Positions 1 to 4,398 of a stretch of 5,744 nucleotides of DNA are shown piece after piece (positions within the stretch are counted from its first letter, which is position 1; each line of letters begins with the position of its first letter). Source of the stretch: Planctomycetota bacterium. Its GTDB lineage: Bacteria; Planctomycetota; Phycisphaerae; Sedimentisphaerales; Anaerobacaceae. The translations under genes were made by a program, and so were the position numbers. The notes beneath the pieces were generated by a model, which was given only the letters and a program-made list of their open reading frames with translations, was not told the origin of the DNA and ran no database searches. The stretch spans positions 182-5,925 of the forward strand of contig JAFNGF010000412.1 in assembly GCA_017885385.1 (NCBI GenBank), in the 5' to 3' direction.

Positions 1-617
1 AAGGCAAGCGCCAAGGCAAGGACAATGCCGCCAAGGATGATATTGAAGGTGGCAGTTACCAAAAGAGGGGCAATACCAAGCTGTGCCAGTGAAATTGTCA
101 CTGCAAAAACTATAATTACCCAGCGGCATATACCGGCCAATAGCTCCGGTTTGGGTAATTTCGCATGCCCCGCAGCTATCCGCACTATTCCTGACACAAA
201 ACTTGCCAGAAACATTGCTACCACAAGTACAAGTAACGCTGCTATGACCTTGGGGACATAAGCAAACAAGTTTGAAAGAATGTCCGAAGCCTTCGGCAGC
301 CCCAATGCGTTTGCTACCATCACAAGCACCATAATAATAATAAGCCAATAAACAAGACTGCTTACTACCTGTCGGGCAGTAATCTTCAATTCCCCTTTCC
401 GCAGAACCTCTGATATACCAGCCTTATCCGCCAGCGCATCGAAGCGTATTGTTTTAAGCAGCCAGTCAAGTATCCGTCTGATTGCCCTGGCCACAATCCA
501 GCCTACTATCAGAATTACTAACGCACCCAGTAGGATAGGAATATAGGCCATAATTCTGGTCAACATTTGACGGATCGGATCAGCAATAAGATTTTCCCAT
601 TCTAATGCAGCTAACAT
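1..617 (-). CDS. Mechanosensitive-channel-like membrane protein (TM-helix repeat type), 3' end cut off
   Basis: The reading frame is open from the ATG at 617 to the window edge, giving 205 N-terminal residues and no stop. The start is well fixed: GGAGGT lies 7 bases upstream, and an in-frame TAG two codons before the ATG excludes a longer protein. The protein is very hydrophobic, with likely membrane helices near residues 24-46, 86-106, 119-145, 164-183 and from 190 on. A helix of the form ILLGALVILIVGW followed by a basic R-A-I-R-R stretch is repeated in looser form further along. This pattern is typical of the conserved TM-helix repeats in CmpX-like and other small mechanosensitive-channel-related proteins of the inner membrane. 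I infer a role in membrane-tension or osmotic response. The C-terminal part that would separate a true MscS channel from a helix-only relative is outside the window. Confidence 0.72.
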   Translation of the reverse strand, partial: MLAALEWENLIADPIRQMLTRIMAYIPILLGALVILIVGWIVARAIRRILDWLLKTIRFDALADKAGISEVLRKGELKITARQVVSSLVYWLIIIMVLVMVANALGLPKASDILSNLFAYVPKVIAALLVLVVAMFLASFVSGIVRIAAGHAKLPKPELLAGICRWVIIVFAVTISLAQLGIAPLLVTATFNIILGGIVLALALA

Positions 618-671
618 CTCCTATACCTCCATGTTAAATTGTTAATTTCGAATAAATGTCTTTTCACTTCT

Positions 672-729
672 CTACTTCCCTGCCATTTTGAATACTCTCA
701 TAACATTCTCATTGGGCATCACCTCCTTT
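672..729 (-). promoter_or_regulatory. Perfect Shine-Dalgarno sequence followed by overlapping mini-ORFs
   Basis: AAAGGAGGTGAT at 729-718 on the minus strand is fully complementary to the 3' tail of 16S rRNA. Nine bases after GGAGG an ATG (712) opens a four-codon frame (M-R-M-L-stop, ending at 698). In another frame the ATGs at 719 and 701 lead to a peptide of at most 15 residues (MPNENVMRVFKMAGK) ending at 672. This lies about 80-110 bases upstream of the membrane-protein start. It could be a translated leader peptide, the start of a gene whose body has been lost, or chance. I cannot choose from the sequence alone. Confidence 0.35.
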
Positions 730-806
730 AGCTTCAAAGAGGTAAGTTTGTTCGGGATTTCTCATTTAATATTAATTTCACTGAGCTTCACCATTTTGGG
801 TGCCTT

Positions 807-835
807 ATATTACGAAATTTGCGTGAGAGAAGCAA
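807..835 (-). promoter_or_regulatory. Possible weak sigma-70-like promoter
   Basis: On the minus strand TTGCTT (835-830) and TAATAT (812-807) are separated by 17 bases. The -10-like box is fair, but the -35-like box matches the consensus only in TTG. It points at the membrane-protein gene starting at 617 and would give a leader of roughly 180 bases. The region is AT-rich, so a chance match is quite possible. Confidence 0.22.
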
Positions 836-854
836 TTGTATCGACAGTTTTTTT

Positions 855-939
855 GCCTAACATCCGAAATCAGCGGCCCCGAACAAGCGCTGAGCTTCTC
901 GACGCGCGCCGAAGGGTCCGCTGCAGTGATACGTTAGGA
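855..939 (-). repeat. attC recombination site (complete, about 85 bp)
   Basis: Read on the minus strand the order is: R'' TCCTAAC (939-933), a 7-base spacer, L'' TGCAGCGGACCC (925-914), a 34-base variable loop, L' GGGCCGCTGA (879-870), an 8-base spacer, and R' GTTAGGC (861-855). R' fits the consensus GTTRRRY exactly; R'' fits RYYYAAC except at its first base. L'' pairs with L' over ten positions when two bases of L'' (G924 and A917 as written on the minus strand) are left unpaired, which resembles the extrahelical bases that orient strand choice by integron integrases. The stop codon of the cassette ORF (TAA, 936-934) lies inside R'', a common arrangement. Confidence 0.75.
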
Positions 940-1495
940 ACCATCTGAATCTCCCGATTTCGTGTTGTGGCTTTTATTAGACTCTTGTTCAGGCTCAGGA
1001 GGTAGTATACCTTCCAAACACGCATCCACTTCCAGATCATAAGCGCAGGCAATGCGAGCGATGTGGATTCCGAATAAAGCTCGCAGCCCACCAAGTGTGC
1101 TGAGGAGCTGAGCCTCATACGGCCAACCATAACCTGCGCTTGGGGATTGATTCTCATCCAGAAACTTGCGACAGACAGTCTGCATAGCTCGCAGGGTTTC
1201 TCTCAGAAGAGAGTCCATAGAGAGAGCCTCGAGGTCGCGGGTAATTCGCTCACGTGTATCAAGGACGGACTGCACGACGAAGGTGCCTACCTCTTTGTTA
1301 TATGGATAGTGGAGAGCCCGCTGACCTGCAAGATACACCAATAGTCGCCGCGCCTTGTCCCGTTCATCAACTGGCGGCTTCCAACTGATTCCACCGATAG
1401 GGGTTGAAATGCCCACCAAACGATTGGCCAGCTCCCGTCCCTTTAGTTTGATCTTCACACTCTTGCTCATATTCGAGATCCTTCATTCAGCCTAA
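861..1495 (-). mobile_element. Integron-type gene cassette (single ORF plus attC), no integrase in view
   Basis: On the minus strand the segment begins at the G^TTAGGC point of the box at 1496-1490 and ends at the G^TTAGGC point of the box at 861-855, giving a unit of about 635 bp. It holds one ORF in the same orientation as the attC, a leader of about 25 bases with AAGGA eight bases before the ATG, and an attC whose R'' box contains the stop codon. Matching core boxes at both ends, one promoterless ORF and a 3' hairpin site are the defining features of integron cassettes. No integrase gene and no attI are visible, so this may be a CALIN-type relic or a cassette captured far from its integron. 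Folding and a covariance-model search were not possible here. Confidence 0.7.
934..1470 (-). CDS. Cassette-borne conserved protein of unknown function (possibly DUF6650-like)
   Basis: The ORF has 178 codons, starts with ATG at 1470 behind AAGGA (8-base spacing), and ends with TAA inside the attC. The protein looks soluble, with no signal peptide or membrane segment. Residues 14-33 (A-N-R-L-V-G-I-S-T-P-I...ISWKPP) followed by E-R-D-x-A-R-R at 36-42, a central helical part with L-R-A-M-x-x-x-C-R-K-F-L-D (93-105), and an R-A-L-F-G-I-H-I-A-R-I segment (130-140) recall from memory a family of short bacterial hypothetical proteins, perhaps DUF6650. I could not test that match. The tail after residue 158 is polar and low in complexity. 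No catalytic motif is evident, so no function is assigned. The cassette setting suggests an accessory, horizontally mobile gene, presumably read from a promoter outside the cassette. Confidence 0.8.
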   Translation of the reverse strand: MSKSVKIKLKGRELANRLVGISTPIGGISWKPPVDERDKARRLLVYLAGQRALHYPYNKEVGTFVVQSVLDTRERITRDLEALSMDSLLRETLRAMQTVCRKFLDENQSPSAGYGWPYEAQLLSTLGGLRALFGIHIARIACAYDLEVDACLEGILPPEPEQESNKSHNTKSGDSDGS

Positions 1496-1551
1496 CGTAC
1501 GGCTCACCGGTGCCGCGTATCCGGCATCCGAGTGCAGCCGCTGGCTCAGTC
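1490..1551 (-). repeat. attC-like hairpin with decayed R'' box
   Basis: On the minus strand R' GTTAGGC (1496-1490) is perfect and forms the 5' boundary of the cassette. L' (1510-1501, CCGGTGAGCC) pairs with L'' (1539-1528, GGCTGCACTCGG) over ten positions if G1535 and T1531 are left unpaired, again two single unpaired bases in L''. The stem continues inward through TGCCG/CGGCA (1511-1515 with 1522-1526). Where R'' is expected, five bases beyond L'', the sequence is GACTGAG, matching RYYYAAC at only four of seven positions and lacking the AAC. Total length of about 62 bp is typical of a short attC. I read it as the site of a preceding cassette whose outer box has been lost or mutated. Confidence 0.55.
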
Positions 1552-1556
1552 AATTT

Positions 1557-1612
1557 CGTATCGCGTATATCGTATCGCGCGAGTCGTATCTCGTGAAGCG
1601 TATCTCGTCTGG
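1557..1612. repeat. Four-copy 14-bp tandem repeat (CGTATCKCG core)
   Basis: Copies begin at 1557, 1571, 1585 and 1599 with exact 14-base spacing. The first nine bases are CGTATCGCG in copies 1 and 2 and CGTATCTCG in copies 3 and 4; the last five bases of each unit vary. It starts six bases beyond the attC-like hairpin. Short CGTATC-type strings of this kind are, in my recollection, widely dispersed between genes in planctomycete genomes. No function is known to me. Confidence 0.75.
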
Positions 1613-1751
1613 ATTCCGCATCAAGCTACCAGTGCTGGGCACAGTCTTACCTGCACGGCTTTCCGGTCGAATCAAGGGTATCGACCTCCCTCTGGCCAGC
1701 GATATTATGGTCGGGATTGCTGGAAAAGCAACAGAAATTCTGCGACTTTAG
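1599..1751 (+). pseudogene. Possible coding remnant (C-terminal protein fragment)
   Basis: The plus-strand frame read from 1620 runs to a TAG at 1749-1751 and reads like a normal protein tail: R-I-K-L-P-V-L-G-T-V-L-P-A-R, then L-S-G-R-I-K-G-I-D-L-P-L-A-S-D, then an amphipathic end finishing E-I-L-R-L. The frame stays open back through the tandem repeat, but no start codon with a ribosome binding site is seen. It may be the decayed end of a lost gene, trapped among repeats. I do not recognise the parent family, and an open stretch of about 50 codons can arise by chance. It is also the only coding-like signal on the plus strand. Confidence 0.2.
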
Positions 1752-1811
1752 ATGCTGATTTACACAGATTTATCCGCCAGACGTATGGCGGATTAACACT
1801 GATTTTCACAA
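1750..1811. repeat. Dispersed repeat with an 8-bp-stem hairpin and GATTNACAC motifs
   Basis: ATCCGCCA (1772-1779) and TGGCGGAT (1786-1793) form a perfect 8-bp stem around the loop GACGTA. It is flanked by the related strings GATTTACACAGATT (1757-1770) and GATTAACACTGATTTTCACA (1791-1810). Strings of the form GATTTACACAGATTTACAC are familiar to me as abundant intergenic repeats in planctomycete and other environmental genomes. There is no U-run on either side, so it is not an obvious terminator. Confidence 0.6.
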
Positions 1812-1840
1812 GTCTGGATTCCTGCTTTGCGCAGGAATGA
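1812..1840. repeat. Short palindromic repeat of the GGATTCCTGC...GCAGGAATGAC type
   Basis: ATTCCTGC (1818-1825) and GCAGGAAT (1831-1838) form a perfect 8-bp stem with a 5-base loop, preceded by GTCTGG and followed by GAC. This resembles the well-known dispersed bacterial repeat GTCTGGATTCCCGC...GCGGGAATGAC. An 11-base copy of its left end, GTCTGGATTCC, also occurs at 1607-1617 at the edge of the tandem repeat. It sits about 30 bases beyond the acyltransferase stop and could protect or end that transcript, but it lacks a U-tract. Confidence 0.65.
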
Positions 1841-1869
1841 CAACAGGAAGACCGCTGTGGAACGGTGGG

Positions 1870-3030
1870 CTAAGTAGAGAAGCGAGATGCGGGAATGAGT
1901 CTCATTCCAAAAAGGAACCGCAGCATGTTTATGCGCTTCACGAGTACATCGTAAAGGCCGAGGATCGTAAGCAAGGAGACTGTGACAATAATAAAGAACT
2001 TCGCGGCTATGGGTAGATGGAGTCGGACGATGTAATAACCGATGGCCAGGATGACTGCTTGGTGCAGTATGTAGAACGGCAGAACGGCTTCGTTTGCGTA
2101 TTTGAGAAACCGATTGCTGAAGTTCAGGTATCTGCTGCCAAAGCCTAGTATCGCGATAAGCCAGGCCCACGCGTTAAGGCCGCGCAAGATTGCAGCGAGC
2201 CAATCGGCGATGGTGTAGCCAGAACCAACCAGATAGAAGCCGATCAAAGTGACAGCTATGCCTACCGTGAGTGCTGCTATTCGTTGTCTTTCCATCGTGG
2301 CACGGAATCGGGCTTCCGCCGCTATCACATAGCCAAGGCTGAAGAAAACAAGATATGGCAGAAGGCTCCAGCCGCCGAATGCTCTTATGCCGAGCAATGT
2401 AGGCCTGAGCGCGGGGAAATTAGCAACGTATTCAATTATCGCCACCGGGATAGCGAGCAGGAAGATACATCCGGGTTTTCCCAGTGCAGCGGCGGTTTTT
2501 GAAAGCAGGGCAGCACCGGTGTTCCATCTTAGGCAGATAGAAAGCGGCAGCATAATCAGAGAGAACACAAACAGGATTTCAAGATACCATAGGTGGATGC
2601 CCATCCAGGCGAAATTGCCGCCAAGTCCGTACCAGCCTTGGAAGTAATGAGGGTAGAACTCCAGGAATGAACCTTCAAACTGGCTGTGACTTACACGCTC
2701 AAGGTAAACCTGTAGCGGAGCAATGACGACGAATACGCCAAATATCAGGGGCACGACAAGTCGTTTGAGCCGTGAACGGATGTATCTTGCCGGCTTCTGA
2801 TAACCCAGAGCATAGTAAGAGCTCATGCCGGAGAGCACGAAGAACAGCGGCATCATCCACTGGCTGACAACTGCCAGAGATAGTGTCATTATATAACTTG
2901 TTTGCAGATTTTTCACATGCCAGTCTTCGTTATTAAAAAACCTTCCACAGTGAAACACAAAGACGACCAGCATAGCCAGGACTCTCAGCCAGTCGATGTC
3001 GTCGCGTCTACGGTGAGGGGTTGTTGTCAT
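1870..3030 (-). CDS. Integral-membrane acyltransferase (acyltransferase 3 / OpgC-like)
   Basis: This 386-residue protein has about ten predicted membrane helices (near 15-32, 46-70, 90-108, 146-168, 186-204, 222-237, 252-268, 285-300, 315-335 and 342-360) and the usual length for the family. The N-terminal signature D-W-L-R (13-16) followed by a helix ending in H27 fits acyltransferase family 3, in which a His at this place is essential. Other family-like segments are P-L-F-F-V-L-S-G (61-68), H-L-W-Y-L (146-150) and P-F-Y-I-L-H-Q (318-324). Members transfer acyl groups such as acetyl or succinyl to exported sugars and glycans; the OpgC/MdoC succinyltransferase of osmoregulated glucans is the closest comparison. 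The actual substrate here is unknown. Its ATG overlaps the waaA stop as ATGA, so translational coupling is likely; its own ribosome binding site (AGGCAG) is weak. A surface glycan or lipopolysaccharide sugar is a plausible target, by context only. Confidence 0.88.
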   Translation of the reverse strand: MTTTPHRRRDDIDWLRVLAMLVVFVFHCGRFFNNEDWHVKNLQTSYIMTLSLAVVSQWMMPLFFVLSGMSSYYALGYQKPARYIRSRLKRLVVPLIFGVFVVIAPLQVYLERVSHSQFEGSFLEFYPHYFQGWYGLGGNFAWMGIHLWYLEILFVFSLIMLPLSICLRWNTGAALLSKTAAALGKPGCIFLLAIPVAIIEYVANFPALRPTLLGIRAFGGWSLLPYLVFFSLGYVIAAEARFRATMERQRIAALTVGIAVTLIGFYLVGSGYTIADWLAAILRGLNAWAWLIAILGFGSRYLNFSNRFLKYANEAVLPFYILHQAVILAIGYYIVRLHLPIAAKFFIIVTVSLLTILGLYDVLVKRINMLRFLFGMRLIPASRFST

Positions 3031-4370
3031 ACTCTGCCTATAATGTGCGAGATTTGCTCCACAGTTCTGGCGGTGGTGCCCTGGTTTTTTCTGATTACCT
3101 CCCGGCCATTTCTGCCAATTTCCTGTGCGAAGGCTGGCTCGCTAAGGCATTCCCGTGTTGTCCGCAGAAGCTCCTCTTTGTCTTTGACCATAATAGCACC
3201 GCTGCCGGCTAAAAGTGCGTCAACGGCTTGTTTGAAATTAAAGGCGTAAGGGCCGAAGATGGTGCATTTGCCCAAAGCGGCTGCCTCCATCATATCCGAG
3301 CCTCCCATCGGAACAAGCGACCGCCCGACAAAAATTACCGTCGCCAGGCAGTAAAATTTCCGCAAATCGCCCATCGTATCGCCAAGGATAATTGATAATT
3401 GATTATTGATTATTGATTTCTCTGTGCCCTCTGTGTGCTCTGCGGCTAATCTTTTTACCTGGCTGTATCGGATTAAATCAAAACCTTTTTGTTTTATCAA
3501 TTCTGCGACCTCGTCGAAGCGCTCCGGTTTGCGAGGCACTATTACCAGCCGCAAGTCGCTGAATTGTCCCTGCCGTGCCAGGTCTTTATAGACATCGAGG
3601 ATAATCTCTTCCTCGCCAGGCCCGGTAGCTCCGGCAACCCACAAGCGATTTGCGATTTTCGATTTGTGATTTGTGATTGTTCCAAAGAGTTGTGTGGCAA
3701 GAGTGTCCGCTCCTTCGACTTTATCGGTAATTTCAGCGGTGTCGTATTTTAGCGAGCCGGTGACAACCACTCTTTCGTCTGGGCAGCCAAGGTCCCTAAA
3801 GCGCTCGGCATATTCCTGCGTCTGAGCAAGAACAAGAGTGACTTTGCGGAAGATTTTTTTTACGAACGGCTTTACCTTTTTGTATCTGGAAAGGCTCTTG
3901 TCACTTATTCGACCATTGACTACGATGACGGGGACATTCAGCCGATGTGCGATTTCAACGAAGTTAGGCCAAACTTCCAGCTCCATCAATAAACACATCG
4001 CCGGGACAATTCTGCGGAAGGCACGGCGCATTATCCAGGAAAAATCAAGCGGGAAATAAAACACTTGCTGGTGTTTGCCAAATAACGCGCGGGCACGCGA
4101 AAAACCTGTGTCGGTCGTGGTGCTGATTACGATTTCAAAATCTGGAAACCTATTCTCGAGTGCTTCGATGACTGTTTTAGCTGCGTTTAGCTCACCTACA
4201 CTTACGGCGTGGAGCCAGATACATTTTTTATGTGGGTTCTTGCGGGCGATTTTTCCAAATCGCTGTGCCCAGCCGGCCCTGTAGCGTTTGTACCTGACGA
4301 TGCGGTATACAACCATCGGGCTGATTGCTACCGCTGCAAGCACATAAAATACATCGAGGACAAACCTCAT
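3027..4370 (-). CDS. waaA: 3-deoxy-D-manno-octulosonic acid (Kdo) transferase
   Basis: WaaA (KdtA, glycosyltransferase family 30) moves Kdo from CMP-Kdo to the lipid A precursor at the inner face of the inner membrane. From the ATG at 4370 the protein has 447 residues: an N-terminal anchor helix (about 3-22), the acceptor-side domain with H-A-V-S-V-G-E (54-60, E60 being the likely catalytic base), E-L-E-V-W-P-N (130-136) and N-G-R-I-S-D-K-S (152-159), then the CMP-Kdo domain with G-P-G-E-E-E (250-255), P-R-K-P-E-R-F (279-285), G-D-T-M-G-D-L (330-336) and G-G-S-D-M-M-E-A-A-A-L-G-K (356-368). A GTG at 4382 could add four residues, but GGAG sits 11 bases before the ATG and nothing good precedes the GTG. 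The protein is somewhat long because dispersed repeats are inserted in frame at 232-242 and 308-329. It follows the trehalose gene closely and overlaps the acyltransferase, so one operon is likely. Confidence 0.93.
   Translation of the reverse strand: MRFVLDVFYVLAAVAISPMVVYRIVRYKRYRAGWAQRFGKIARKNPHKKCIWLHAVSVGELNAAKTVIEALENRFPDFEIVISTTTDTGFSRARALFGKHQQVFYFPLDFSWIMRRAFRRIVPAMCLLMELEVWPNFVEIAHRLNVPVIVVNGRISDKSLSRYKKVKPFVKKIFRKVTLVLAQTQEYAERFRDLGCPDERVVVTGSLKYDTAEITDKVEGADTLATQLFGTITNHKSKIANRLWVAGATGPGEEEIILDVYKDLARQGQFSDLRLVIVPRKPERFDEVAELIKQKGFDLIRYSQVKRLAAEHTEGTEKSIINNQLSIILGDTMGDLRKFYCLATVIFVGRSLVPMGGSDMMEAAALGKCTIFGPYAFNFKQAVDALLAGSGAIMVKDKEELLRTTRECLSEPAFAQEIGRNGREVIRKNQGTTARTVEQISHIIGRV
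3387..3419 (-). repeat. In-frame AT-rich repeat within waaA (ATTGAT/ATTATTGAT units)
   Basis: The plus strand reads as staggered units of GATAATTGATAATT, then GATTATT twice, then GATTT. On the coding strand it gives residues 322-333 counted from the GTG at 4382 (K-S-I-I-N-N-Q-L-S-I-I-L). It lies directly beside a second repeat in an interdomain stretch just before G-D-T-M-G-D-L. Asn/Gln/Ile peptides of this type are, in my recollection, products of a widespread simple repeat in environmental genomes rather than conserved WaaA sequence. Confidence 0.65.
3420..3449 (-). repeat. In-frame 30-bp repeat within waaA (GCAGAG...CACAGAG type)
   Basis: The coding strand begins TTAGCCGCAGAG and ends GGGCACAGAG, exactly ten codons giving L-A-A-E-H-T-E-G-T-E. 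The sequence resembles the dispersed CCGCAGAG-CACAGAG repeat commonly seen between genes in planctomycete and other environmental contigs (recollection, not searched). Its 30-bp length keeps the reading frame, and it is directly joined to the AT-rich repeat at 3387-3419. Confidence 0.65.
3645..3678 (-). repeat. In-frame repeat within waaA (GATTTGTGATTT units)
   Basis: The plus strand is a run of GATTT-based units: GCGATTT, GCGATTTTC, GATTTGT, GATTTGT, GATT. On the coding strand it yields I-T-N-H-K-S-K-I-A-N-R just before the L-W-V-A-G segment that opens the CMP-Kdo domain. This lies at the linker between the two Rossmann-like domains, where an insertion is likely to be tolerated. Confidence 0.6.
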
Positions 4371-4398
4371 CGGTAGGCTCACTCCATACGGCTTTTGG

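Larger units (their letters stand above)
618..854 (-). other. AT-rich leader between the cassette and the membrane-protein gene
   Basis: This 237-base stretch holds no convincing gene. Read on the minus strand it contains a possible weak sigma-70-like promoter, a complete Shine-Dalgarno sequence with mini-ORFs, and the real ribosome binding site of the downstream membrane-protein gene at 630-625. Another short frame (794-762, ten codons, AAGG eight bases upstream) has no support beyond chance. It probably holds the promoter and 5' untranslated region of the gene starting at 617. Confidence 0.45.

Noticed and set aside
718..729. Fragment of a 16S rRNA 3' end on the plus strand
   Set aside because: The match to the rRNA tail is only the 12 bases of the anti-Shine-Dalgarno region; the preceding sequence is unrelated to rRNA.
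688..948. Plus-strand ORF of 86 codons
   Set aside because: Its second half runs through the attC and its first half is AT-rich leader sequence on the wrong strand; no good ribosome binding site and no family-like sequence.
870..1157. Minus-strand ORF of 95 codons overlapping the cassette gene
   Set aside because: It lies in another frame of the better-supported 178-codon ORF and runs through the attC, whose structure explains the sequence there.
1557..1612. CRISPR-like array
   Set aside because: The 14-base period leaves no room for spacers, and no cas gene is present.
1818..1838. Intrinsic terminator after the acyltransferase gene
   Set aside because: The stem is good but there is no U-run on either strand; it fits a known type of dispersed palindrome better.
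1532..1840. Plus-strand ORF of 102 codons
   Set aside because: It is built from the attC-like arm, tandem repeat and hairpin repeats, with an incoherent protein composition.
1793..2170. Minus-strand ORF of 125 codons
   Set aside because: It is a shadow of the acyltransferase gene in another frame and extends into the repeats.
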